Made by a program: the position numbers and the translations under genes. This document shows positions 56,981 through 64,000 of a stretch of 64,000 bases of DNA, one piece after another. Positions within the stretch are counted from its first letter, which is position 1. Every line of letters begins with the position of its first letter. The stretch covers positions 1 to 64,000 of the forward strand of contig JBFXAQ010000015.1 in assembly GCA_050184115.1 (NCBI GenBank). The letters run 5' to 3'. The notes beneath the pieces are model-generated. The model did no database searches and was not told the origin of the DNA. It worked only from the letters and a program-made list of their open reading frames with translations. The DNA comes from JACKNG01 sp050184115. GTDB lineage: Bacteria > Pseudomonadota > Gammaproteobacteria > Ga0077536.

Positions 56981-58727
56981 ACGCCGCCTACCCATTCGCG
57001 TCGACGCCTACGGCAACATCGCCGCACGCTTCCAGCAATGGGGGCAGGACCTGCAGCGATTCTCGACGCGTGGGCAACGCGCCATCGGTGCGCTGAACTC
57101 GGCCGGCGTTGCGATCGGCAACGGCCTCGAACGACTCGGCAACCGTTACACGGCCCTCCTCACCGGTGCGGCGGGCGCCGGCTCTACGCGCTACGTGCTG
57201 TCGCTCGAGCGCCGCCTGACGCGCCTCGGCATCAACGCCGGCAAGACCCAGGGCGAGATGGCGAAGCTGCGCCAGGAGATCGTCGGCCAGGCGCTCGAGC
57301 TGAACGTGGACCCGGACGATCTGCTCGCGGCGGCCGAGGAGATCGTGGCCAAGACGGGCGACCTCGACCTGTTCCGCGAGAACCTGGCCAACATTGCCAC
57401 CACCATGCAGGCCACCGGCGCCGCCGGCGACGCGGTGGGCGTGATGGTGGCCGACCTCGACCAGAAGTTCCGCCTGAACGGGAAGGACGAGTTCCTGGCC
57501 GTGCTGGACGAGATGGCGCGGCAGGGCAAGGCCGGGAGCTTCGAGCTGCGAGATATGGTGAGCGAAGGGGCGCAGCTCTCGGCGATATATGCGTCGACTG
57601 GCCGGTCGGGCCGTGGTGCCGCTCGCGAGATGGGGGCCATCCTGCAGGTGATTCGACAGAGCGTCGGGACCGCGGCAGAAGCCACCACCGCCTTCGAACG
57701 CCTGATTACGACAATCACACGCGAGAAAGCCTCAGAACTGGCGCGTGCAGGCATCCAGATATGGGACCCCGACGAACTGAAGAACGGGCGGAAGATTGCG
57801 CGCGCGATTCCCGAAATCATCAAGGAGGTGGTGACCAAGGCCAACGGCGACATGGAAAGGCTCGGGAAGATTTTCAACGAGACGCGGGCTCAAACGGCTT
57901 TGCTCGGCTTCGTGAACGAGTTCAATGCCACAGGCCGCTTCGACAGCCTCGACAGCTTCCTCGCCGTGCAAGGCGATGGGACGGTGTTGCTCGAAGACGC
58001 CGGCCGAGCCGCGCGTGATGCGGCGGCGGCCTATGACCGCGTGAAGGCCGCGCTGAAGGGGCTGGCTGACGACTCTCTGGCCGCGCCGCTCGAACGCGTG
58101 GCCGACGCCATCAACAGCATCGACGCGGACAACCTGCGGGAGGGCCTGCGTACGGCGCGCAACATCGCGCTGGCACTGGGCGGGGCGGTGATCGGTTCGA
58201 AGCTGCTGCGGGCCGGTTCCGCGTTGGCGAGACGCGGTGCAGGGGCCGGGGCTGCGGGTGCCGCGCTGGGGGCAGCGGCCGGCGCCGTGCAACCCGTGTT
58301 CGTCACCAACTGGCCGGGCGTTCCCGGCATGGCCGGCGCCGGTGCGGCGGGCGCCGCGGCGACGGGTGGCACGCTTGCGCGGGCCGCGGGTACCGCGCTT
58401 CGCGCGGGTGGTGCCGTGGCGGTTGCCGGCTCGCTCGGCTATGCGGCCGGCACGCTGGTCGATCACCAGTTGAAGCAATCGAACGAGGGGCTCTCCTTTC
58501 GCGATCGGGTGGGCGAAGTCGTGGCGGCCACCCTGGCCGCACTCGGTAATTCGAACGCGCGCGAGGCGATGGACCGCGACCTCAATGCCCGGGCCGGGAA
58601 CGTCTCCGGCACCATTTCCGTGAAGATCGACAGCGAGGGCCGCCCGCGGGTGACCAGCGTGCGTTCGGAGAATCCAGGCGTGGACCTGGAAGCCGACGTC
58701 GGCATGGTCATGTCGCCGGCAGGGTGA
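56973..58727 (+). CDS. Tail tape measure protein
   Basis: This 584-residue protein contains the TP901-type tape measure domain (NLANIATTMQATGAAGDAVGVMVADLDQKF, GSFELRDMVSEGAQLSAIYASTGRSGRGA, ATTAFERLITTI). An Ala/Gly-rich hydrophobic segment around residues 400-500 is usual for proteins that insert in the host membrane. It sets tail length and is ejected with DNA. At 584 residues, a fairly short tail is expected. Confidence 0.88.
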   Translation: MAERRLPIRVDAYGNIAARFQQWGQDLQRFSTRGQRAIGALNSAGVAIGNGLERLGNRYTALLTGAAGAGSTRYVLSLERRLTRLGINAGKTQGEMAKLRQEIVGQALELNVDPDDLLAAAEEIVAKTGDLDLFRENLANIATTMQATGAAGDAVGVMVADLDQKFRLNGKDEFLAVLDEMARQGKAGSFELRDMVSEGAQLSAIYASTGRSGRGAAREMGAILQVIRQSVGTAAEATTAFERLITTITREKASELARAGIQIWDPDELKNGRKIARAIPEIIKEVVTKANGDMERLGKIFNETRAQTALLGFVNEFNATGRFDSLDSFLAVQGDGTVLLEDAGRAARDAAAAYDRVKAALKGLADDSLAAPLERVADAINSIDADNLREGLRTARNIALALGGAVIGSKLLRAGSALARRGAGAGAAGAALGAAAGAVQPVFVTNWPGVPGMAGAGAAGAAATGGTLARAAGTALRAGGAVAVAGSLGYAAGTLVDHQLKQSNEGLSFRDRVGEVVAATLAALGNSNAREAMDRDLNARAGNVSGTISVKIDSEGRPRVTSVRSENPGVDLEADVGMVMSPAG

Positions 58728-58771
58728 ATATTGAAGCGATTTTGATAGAGCGCGGACGCGCGCAGGCATAA

Positions 58772-58810
58772 AAAAACCCCGCGAGTCTTGGCAGGCCGCG
58801 CGGGGTTTTT
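58772..58810. terminator. Bidirectional intrinsic terminator after the tape measure gene
   Basis: AAAAACCCCGCG pairs with CGCGGGGTTTTT across a 15-base loop. With A and T tracts on both sides it can stop transcription in either direction. It splits the tail operon between tape measure and the small membrane protein/N gene, so the baseplate genes probably need a promoter or read-through. Confidence 0.82.
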
Positions 58811-58842
58811 AGAGCAACAGCAACTTGGAATGAGGTTGCAGG

Positions 58843-59001
58843 ATGAAGCTTAGCAAGTTGTTTTCGGTGTTGGTAGAGAACATGTCAGAAAAGGGTGCAG
58901 ATCGACTCGGGCTCCTCATCGGCGCCGCCACGCTGATCGTGGCATTAGGCTGGAGTCTGGCCCGGCTCATCTCGGCCCTCTACCCGGCGGGGTTGCCCTG
59001 A
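58843..59001 (+). CDS. Small phage membrane protein (52 residues)
   Basis: ATG 58843 opens a 52-residue frame ending in a TGA that overlaps the next gene's ATG (TGATG). The sequence is MKLSKLFSVLVENMSEKG... followed by one hydrophobic segment (LLIGAATLIVALGWSLARLI). The lower GC of this short gene, the AGG-rich leader and the overlap support real coding. No family is recognised; it is the first gene after the tape-measure terminator. Confidence 0.6.
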   Translation: MKLSKLFSVLVENMSEKGADRLGLLIGAATLIVALGWSLARLISALYPAGLP

Positions 59002-60200
59002 TGGCCTGGCTGCAGCGCTACCAGTCGGGCAAGTTCCGCGGCGCCCCCTTCGTCACCGAAGGCCACGACCTCGCCGGCGGCCGGCGTCTGCACGTCCACG
59101 AGTACCCCAAGCGCGACACGCCGCTGGCCGAGGACCTGGGGCGCGCGGCGGAATCCTTCCAGCTCGAGCTGTTCGTGCGTGGGCCGGACTACATGGCCGC
59201 GCGCGATGCGCTGCTGGAGGCGCTGCGCGCCGAGGGGCCGGGTACGCTGGTGCATCCCTACCTCGGCACCATGCGCGTGGCGGTGGCGCGCTTCAGGATG
59301 CGTGAGGGCACCCGCGAAGGCGGCATCGCGCGGTTCATGGTGGACTTCGTCGAGGCCGGCGAGCTCACCTACCCGACGCAGACGAAGAACACCGGCGCCA
59401 TCGTGGCGAGCCGGGCCGATGCGGCGCAAGCGGCCGTGGCGGCGAGCTTCCCCAGTGCCTACACGGTGGACAACCACCCGGAGTTCGTAGCGGACTCGGC
59501 GCTGGCGACCAGCCAGGCGGCGATCGCTCAACTGCAGGCGCTGGCCGGCGCGGGGCCGGCGTTGGCGACGCAGAAGACGGCATATCTCCGCGGGCTCGCC
59601 GGCAGCCTCGCGACGCTGGCCTCGACAGTGCGCACGCCGGCTTCGCTCGCGGCCGATCTGCAGACGCAGGTGGCGGGCCTCGCCGCGCTGTGGCCGAGCG
59701 CGGGCACGCGCGTCGATCGCTATCGGCCGCTCTACACCTTCGGTTCGACCCTCGCGCCCCCACCGGCGACCACGCCGAGCCGGGTACGCGAGGGCGCGAA
59801 CCAGGTGGCGCTCACGCACCTGGTGCGCCAGTCCGCGGTGATCGAGGCGACGCGCGCTTCGCGCGAGGTGCCCTTCGAGAGCTACCAGGAGGCGGCGGCG
59901 CTGCGCGAGGAACTGGCGGAGCGGCTCGATACCGAGATGCTCATTGCCGACGACCAGGTCTACCCGGCGCTGGCCGATCTGCGCGTGGCCATGATCCGCG
60001 ACATCACCGCGCGCGGTGCGGACCTCGCCCGGGTGACGACCTGGCGCCCGCCGGCCACCCTGCCGGCCCTGGTGGTGGCTCACCGGCTCTACGGCGATGC
60101 GCGCGAGGAGGCGGCCGTGCTCGCGCGCAACAGCCGTACCGTGCGGCACCCGGGGTTCGTGCCCGGCGGCCAGGCGCTGGAGGTGCTGACATATGCGTGA
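59001..60200 (+). CDS. DNA circularisation/baseplate protein (Mu N-like)
   Basis: This 399-residue protein has the Mu N N-terminal domain (FRGAPFVTEGHDLAGGRRLHVHEYPKRD, ESFQLELFVRGPDYMAARDALLEALR, GPGTLVHPYLGTMRV). The remaining part is helical with Ala-rich repeats. In Mu the N protein belongs to the baseplate hub region and was linked to DNA circularisation. It overlaps the P-like gene by eight bases. Confidence 0.85.
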   Translation: MAWLQRYQSGKFRGAPFVTEGHDLAGGRRLHVHEYPKRDTPLAEDLGRAAESFQLELFVRGPDYMAARDALLEALRAEGPGTLVHPYLGTMRVAVARFRMREGTREGGIARFMVDFVEAGELTYPTQTKNTGAIVASRADAAQAAVAASFPSAYTVDNHPEFVADSALATSQAAIAQLQALAGAGPALATQKTAYLRGLAGSLATLASTVRTPASLAADLQTQVAGLAALWPSAGTRVDRYRPLYTFGSTLAPPPATTPSRVREGANQVALTHLVRQSAVIEATRASREVPFESYQEAAALREELAERLDTEMLIADDQVYPALADLRVAMIRDITARGADLARVTTWRPPATLPALVVAHRLYGDAREEAAVLARNSRTVRHPGFVPGGQALEVLTYA

Positions 60201-61248
60201 CGTGGTGACGCTCGCGGTCAGCGGCGGCGAGTTCGCCGGCTGGACTGAGGTGGAGATCGCGCTCGGGATTGAGCAGGTCGCTGGCGCCTTCGACATCGCG
60301 CTCTCCGAGCGCTGGCCGGGGCAGGCAGTGGCGCGCCCGATCGTGGAGGGCGAGCGCTGCGCGATCTCCATCGACGGCGAGGTGGTGATCACCGGCAACG
60401 TCGACGACGTGGTGCCCTCCTTCGATGCCGAGCACGATCGCATCCAGGTCCGGGGGCGCGACGCGACCGGCGATCTCGTCGACTGCGCGGCCATCCACCA
60501 GGGCGGCGAGTGGACGGGAGCGACCCTGGCCACGATTGCACGTGACCTGCTGGCGCCGTTCTCCATCCCGCTCACTGTGGAGACCGACGTCGGCGGGCCG
60601 TGGACACACGTGTTCAAGCTGCAGACCGGCGAGACGGTGTTCGAGGCGCTCGAGCGGGCGGCGCGCATGCGCGGGGTGCTGCTCACCTCCGACGGCCGCG
60701 GCGGACTGGTGCTCACCCGCGCCGGACGCGAGCGCATCGGCACGGCGCTGGTGGAGGGCGAGAACATCCTCGGCGGCCAGGGCTACAAGAGCGTGCGCGA
60801 GCGCTTCAGCGAGTACCGGGTGCTGGCGCAGTCGCCGGGGGACGATGGCGGCTTCGGTGAAACCGTGGCCGCGCTCTCAGCGGTGGAGAAGGATGCCGGC
60901 GTTGGCCGCTACCGCCCGCTCATCATCCACGCCGAGGACAACGCCGACCAGGCCGCGCTCGAGCGCCGCGCGCGCTGGGAGAAGAACGTGCGCATCGGTC
61001 GCGCCACGCGGCCGCGCCTGACCGTGCACGGCTGGTCGCACGCCGACGGCGTGTGGCGGCCGAACCGGCTGGTGGAGGTGCGCTCGCCGACCCTGAAGGC
61101 CGAGGGCGAGTTCCTGATCACGGAGGTGCGCCTGCGCCAGAGTAACCAGGACGGCACGACGGCCGTTCTCACGCTCGCCCGGCCGGAGGCCTTCGACGTG
61201 GAGCCGCTGGCCGAGGACGCCGGCGACAGCGACGAGGGCGTGTTCTGA
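60193..61248 (+). CDS. Baseplate hub protein (Mu P/gp44-like)
   Basis: This 351-residue protein has the gp27-like hub pattern: DVVTLAVSGGEFAGWTEVEIALG, ISIDGEVVITGNVDDVVPSFDAEHDRIQVRGRDATGDLVDC, WRPNRLVEVRSPTLKAEGEFLITEV. Trimers sit at the tail tip above the spike. Its stop overlaps the gp45-like start by one base. Confidence 0.87.
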   Translation: MRDVVTLAVSGGEFAGWTEVEIALGIEQVAGAFDIALSERWPGQAVARPIVEGERCAISIDGEVVITGNVDDVVPSFDAEHDRIQVRGRDATGDLVDCAAIHQGGEWTGATLATIARDLLAPFSIPLTVETDVGGPWTHVFKLQTGETVFEALERAARMRGVLLTSDGRGGLVLTRAGRERIGTALVEGENILGGQGYKSVRERFSEYRVLAQSPGDDGGFGETVAALSAVEKDAGVGRYRPLIIHAEDNADQAALERRARWEKNVRIGRATRPRLTVHGWSHADGVWRPNRLVEVRSPTLKAEGEFLITEVRLRQSNQDGTTAVLTLARPEAFDVEPLAEDAGDSDEGVF

Positions 61249-61730
61249 TGAACCCGGTGGCGCGCCTGGTCGAGCCTCTCAAGCGCCGCGTGCGCCTGAT
61301 GGTGTCGCGCGGCGTGCTGCGCCTGGTGGACGACGCCCGCAAGGTACAGGAGGCCCAGGTGGGCCTGCTGCGGGACGAGGTGGTGAGCGGCGTGGAGCGC
61401 TTCCAGGAATATGGCCTCACCTCCGTGCCGCTGCCGGGCTGCGAGGGCGTGCTGGTGTTCGTGGGTGGTTCGCGCGGGCACGGCCTGCTGGTGGCGACCG
61501 ACGATCGCCGCTACCGCCCCACCGCGCTCGAACCGGGCGAGGTGATGATCTACGACCACCTCGGCAAGTTCGTGCACCTGAGGGCGAACGGCGACGTGCA
61601 CGTCTCGGCCGGGCGGGTGGTGATCGACGCTGACGTGGTGATCAACGGCGACGTGGAAGTCGACGGCAACGTGCACGCCACCGGCACGATCGTCGACGAC
61701 GCCGGCAATACCAATCACCACACGCACTGA
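61248..61730 (+). CDS. Baseplate spike protein (Mu gp45-like)
   Basis: This 160-residue protein is an OB-fold (LTSVPLPGCEGVLVFVGGSRGHGLLVATDDRRYRP) followed by a beta-helix of short repeats (VVIDADVVINGDVEVDGNVHATG). It ends in NHHTH; the HxH motif at the tip binds an iron ion in the Mu and P2 spikes. It pierces the outer membrane. Confidence 0.9.
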   Translation: MNPVARLVEPLKRRVRLMVSRGVLRLVDDARKVQEAQVGLLRDEVVSGVERFQEYGLTSVPLPGCEGVLVFVGGSRGHGLLVATDDRRYRPTALEPGEVMIYDHLGKFVHLRANGDVHVSAGRVVIDADVVINGDVEVDGNVHATGTIVDDAGNTNHHTH

Positions 61731-61740
61731 GGGGGCCGGC

Positions 61741-62250
61741 ATGAGCGATATCCGCACCGTGATGTTCCGCCCCTTCGATGCCGGCGAGGCGCCGTTCTTC
61801 GACTGGTCGGAGGCCTTACCCTCGCTGGCCGACGACGACGGCCTGGAGACCGCGGTGATCCTTTCGCTGTTCACCGATCGCCGCGCGGCCGACGACGACG
61901 CCCTGCCGGACGGCACGGACGATCGCCGCGGCTGGTGGGGCGATGCCTACCCCGACCTGCCCGGCGACCGCGTGGGCTCGCGGCTGTGGCTGCTGTTCCG
62001 CGAGAAGGACATGCAGGCGGTGGTGAACCGAGCACGCGAGTACGTGGAGGAGGCGCTGGCCTGGCTGGTGGAGGACGGCATCGCGCGGCGGGTGGTGGTG
62101 CAGACCGGCTGGGTGGACCGTACCTCCGGCGCGCTGAGCGACATCCGCACCATCAACAGCCGGCCGGGCGTGCTCGGGATCGGCATCACGATTTACCGGC
62201 CGGACACACCGCCCGACCGCTTCAAGTTCGAGACGTTCTGGAGCCGCTGA
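61741..62250 (+). CDS. GP46 family baseplate protein (Mu gp46-like)
   Basis: This 169-residue protein contains ETAVILSLFTDRRA, RRGWWGDAYPDLPGDRVGSRLWLL and DGIARRVVVQTGWVD. The RRGWWGD element is diagnostic for GP46, a gp25-like baseplate wedge protein. It lies one base before the gp47-like start. Confidence 0.9.
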   Translation: MSDIRTVMFRPFDAGEAPFFDWSEALPSLADDDGLETAVILSLFTDRRAADDDALPDGTDDRRGWWGDAYPDLPGDRVGSRLWLLFREKDMQAVVNRAREYVEEALAWLVEDGIARRVVVQTGWVDRTSGALSDIRTINSRPGVLGIGITIYRPDTPPDRFKFETFWSR

Positions 62251-62251
62251 C

Positions 62252-63328
62252 ATGCCCTTCACCCGCCCGACGCTGGAGCAGCTCATCGACCGCGACGCGG
62301 CCGACTTCGAAACCCGCCTGCCGGGCACGGACGCGCGCCTGCGCCGTTCGAACCTGGGCGTGCTGTCGCGGGTGGTGGCGGGCGCGGCGCACGGGCTCTA
62401 CGGCTTCCTCGCCTGGCTCGCGCGGCAACTGTTCGCCGACACCAGCGAAGTGGAGTTCCTCGAGCGCCAGGCGGATGTGTACGGCATCGCGCGCAAGGCG
62501 GCCGTGGCGGCGAGCGGCAACGTGACCCTGACCGGCACCACCGGCGCGGTGGTGCCAGCCGGCACGGTGCTGCAGCGCTCGGACGGTGCGCGCTTCACGA
62601 CCGATGCCGAGGTGACGCTGGCGAGCGGCACGGCCACGGCCGCGGTGACGGCGGAGGCCGGTGGACTCGACGGCAACACGGCGGCGGCCTCGGCGCTGAC
62701 GCTGGTCTCCGCCATCGGGGGGGTGAACAGCACGGCGGCGGTCGCCGCCGGCGGTCTCGACGGCGGCACGGACACTGAGAGCGACGACGCGCTGCGCGCG
62801 CGCCTGCTCGATCGCATTCGCCAGCCACCGCACGGCGGCGCGAAGTTCGATTACTCGAAGTGGGCGCTGGAAGTCCCCGGGGTGACGCGGGTGTGGGTGG
62901 CGCCGCTCGAGCTCGGCCTCGGCACGGTGACGGTGCGTTTCGTGGTGGACGACGACCCGGGTGGCCCGATCCCCGACGCCGGCCAGGTGGCGGCCGTGCA
63001 GGCCTACATCGACGACCCGCTGCGCCGGCCGGTGACGGCGGACGTGACCGTGGTGGCCCCGGCGGCGGTGCCGCTCGACCTCACCATCGCCGGGCTCGTC
63101 GCCTCGACCGGCGCCGACCTCGCCACGGTGAAGGCCGCCATCACCGCGGAGCTCGAGGACCTGCTGCTGCGCGAGGCCGAGCCCGGCGGCACCATACTGC
63201 TCTCGCACCTGCGCGAGGCCATCTCGCTCGCCGCTGGCGAGTATGACCACGCCCTGACCACGCCCTCGGCTGACGTGACGCACACCACCGGCCAGCTCGC
63301 CACGCTCGGCACCATCACCTGGGCCTGA
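62252..63328 (+). CDS. Baseplate wedge protein J-like (Mu gp47-like)
   Basis: This 358-residue protein matches the baseplate J/gp47 family: FTRPTLEQLIDRDAADFETRLPG, FLERQADVYGIARKAAVAASGNVTLTG, ESDDALRARLLDRIRQPPHGG, WALEVPGVTRVWV. It links the wedge to the tail fibres. The length is typical. The gp48-like gene starts two bases after its stop. Confidence 0.92.
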   Translation: MPFTRPTLEQLIDRDAADFETRLPGTDARLRRSNLGVLSRVVAGAAHGLYGFLAWLARQLFADTSEVEFLERQADVYGIARKAAVAASGNVTLTGTTGAVVPAGTVLQRSDGARFTTDAEVTLASGTATAAVTAEAGGLDGNTAAASALTLVSAIGGVNSTAAVAAGGLDGGTDTESDDALRARLLDRIRQPPHGGAKFDYSKWALEVPGVTRVWVAPLELGLGTVTVRFVVDDDPGGPIPDAGQVAAVQAYIDDPLRRPVTADVTVVAPAAVPLDLTIAGLVASTGADLATVKAAITAELEDLLLREAEPGGTILLSHLREAISLAAGEYDHALTTPSADVTHTTGQLATLGTITWA

Positions 63329-63330
63329 CA

Positions 63331-63915
63331 ATGCGCAAGACCGCCGCCCAGTACCGCGAACAGTTGGCCGCCCTGCTGCCGCTCGGCGCGGCCTGGCCGC
63401 GTGAAGGCGACAGCGTGCTGGGGCGGGTGCTGCTCGCGGTAGCGGACGAGCTGGCGCGGCTCGACGCGCGCGCCTGGGACCTGGTCGACGAGGCCGACCC
63501 GCGGACCACGGTGGAGCTGTTGCCGGAGTGGGAGCGGGCTTTCGGCCTGCCCGACCCGTGCGTCGACCAGCCGGACACCTACGGCGAGCGCATCGACGCG
63601 CTGGTCGAGAAGGTGACCCGCATCGGCGGGCAGAGCCCGGGCTACTTCATCGCGGTGGCGGCGCGGCTCGGGTACACGATCACGATCACCGAGTTCGATC
63701 CGTTCACCTTCGCCTCGACCTTCGACGAGCTGCTCTACGGCCAGGACTGGCAGTTCGCCTGGCAGGTCAACGCGCCGGAGGAAACGGTGCGCTGGTTCGA
63801 GTACACCTCGGGCTTCGACGAGCCGCTCGCCGACTGGGGCAACGAGCAGCTCGAGTGCGTGTTGACCCGCCTCAAGCCCGCGCACACCACCATCATCTTC
63901 GCCTACGGAGGCTGA
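63331..63915 (+). CDS. YmfQ/DUF2313-family baseplate protein (Mu gp48-like)
   Basis: This 194-residue protein matches the Mu gp48/YmfQ family: YREQLAALLPLGAAWPREGDSVLGRVL, LLPEWERAFGLPDPCVDQPDTYGERIDAL, and a C-terminal TRLKPAHTTIIFAYG. It closes the baseplate wedge beside gp47. Confidence 0.88.
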   Translation: MRKTAAQYREQLAALLPLGAAWPREGDSVLGRVLLAVADELARLDARAWDLVDEADPRTTVELLPEWERAFGLPDPCVDQPDTYGERIDALVEKVTRIGGQSPGYFIAVAARLGYTITITEFDPFTFASTFDELLYGQDWQFAWQVNAPEETVRWFEYTSGFDEPLADWGNEQLECVLTRLKPAHTTIIFAYGG

Positions 63916-63919
63916 CACC

Positions 63920-64000
63920 ATGGACCTTCGCCAGATGCTCGCGAACGCGGCGGCCTCGCCGCCGAGCGCACCCGCCACGCCCTCGGTCGGCTACCCGACC
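63920..64000 (+). CDS. Start of probable tail fibre gene (cut by window edge)
   Basis: ATG 63920 opens a frame running to the window end, encoding MDLRQMLANAAASPPS and more. The position right after gp48 is where Mu-like phages encode their tail fibre. GGAGGC at 63907-63912 provides a ribosome site. Only 27 residues are seen. Confidence 0.6.
   Translation, partial: MDLRQMLANAAASPPSAPATPSVGYPT

Larger units (their letters stand above)
37101..64000 (+). mobile_element. Prophage with Mu-like contractile tail (left end to window edge; right end not seen)
   Basis: About 27 kb of tightly packed plus-strand phage genes begin directly after a host metabolic gene and run past the window edge. The order is packaging, portal, head, lysis, neck, tail sheath/tube, tape measure, baseplate and fibre. 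From DUF2635 to gp48 it follows phage Mu gene order, while the head module has a terminase at the left edge and a fused protease-scaffold-capsid gene. No integrase, transposase, repressor or replication gene is seen, so integration type is unknown. All structural genes appear intact. Confidence 0.92.

Noticed and set aside
1..64000. CRISPR arrays, rRNA genes and complete insertion sequences
   Set aside because: No regularly spaced repeats with unique spacers, no rRNA sequence and no transposase with terminal inverted repeats were seen.

Overview
The window comes from a high-GC proteobacterial chromosome, most likely gammaproteobacterial. Support for that comes from a PpnN/YgdH-type nucleosidase, YhhQ- and MgtE-type transporters, a CnoX-like thioredoxin, an AttEFGH-like ABC operon, and dense GC-rich coding with short gaps and many ATGA/GTGA overlaps. 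Bases 1 to about 37,100 are host chromosome. From about 37,160 to the end of the window is one prophage, whose right end lies outside.

Host part, in order: the tail of an unknown gene; a small acidic protein divergent from ppnN; a minus-strand operon of ABC ATPase, FtsX-type permease and AttH-like lipocalin protein; a glycosyltransferase/flippase-like pair; a minus-strand operon of two unknown proteins and a YhhQ queuosine-precursor transporter; acyl-CoA dehydrogenase, acyl-CoA synthetase, thioredoxin-TPR protein, an HExxH protein and a TauD/TfdA-type dioxygenase; a tyrosine phosphatase; a DegT aminotransferase; MgtE; a two-domain VOC protein and a MOSC protein. Several of these genes carry the same -10-like motif, TAGAAT or TACAAT after a GGC or GCC.

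Bases 23,115-30,258 hold what looks like a decaprenyl-phosphoryl-D-arabinofuranose (DPA) module, the donor pathway best known from mycobacterial arabinan synthesis. It contains a UbiA-type phosphoribosyltransferase, a DprE1-like oxidase and a DprE2-like reductase with overlapping stop and start, and two large polytopic membrane proteins of GT-C/GT87 appearance, one of them resembling AftB. It is followed by a LysR regulator with a hydantoinase B/A and saccharopine-dehydrogenase-like operon.

The prophage has a Mu-type contractile tail and a mosaic head. The head section runs terminase, portal, Acb2-like anti-CBASS protein, small membrane protein, MuF protein fused to an HExxH domain, two small Cys-motif proteins, and a single 868-residue protease-scaffold-major capsid polyprotein. 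Next come a holin/transglycosylase/spanin lysis block, a group of probable head or neck decoration proteins including one with eleven 22-residue repeats, and then the Mu-like series: DUF2635, sheath, tube, frameshifted chaperone, tape measure, N, P, gp45, gp46, gp47, gp48 and the start of a tail fibre. No integrase, transposase, repressor or replication gene is visible, so those genes must lie beyond the right edge.

The most notable items are the Acb2-like counter-defence gene, the D-arabinose donor cluster in a proteobacterium, the MuF-metallopeptidase fusion, a duplicated promoter-terminator element bracketing the capsid-to-neck block, the 22-residue repeat protein and a likely -2 translational frameshift in the tail chaperone. 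No rRNA, complete tRNA, CRISPR array or complete insertion sequence was found.
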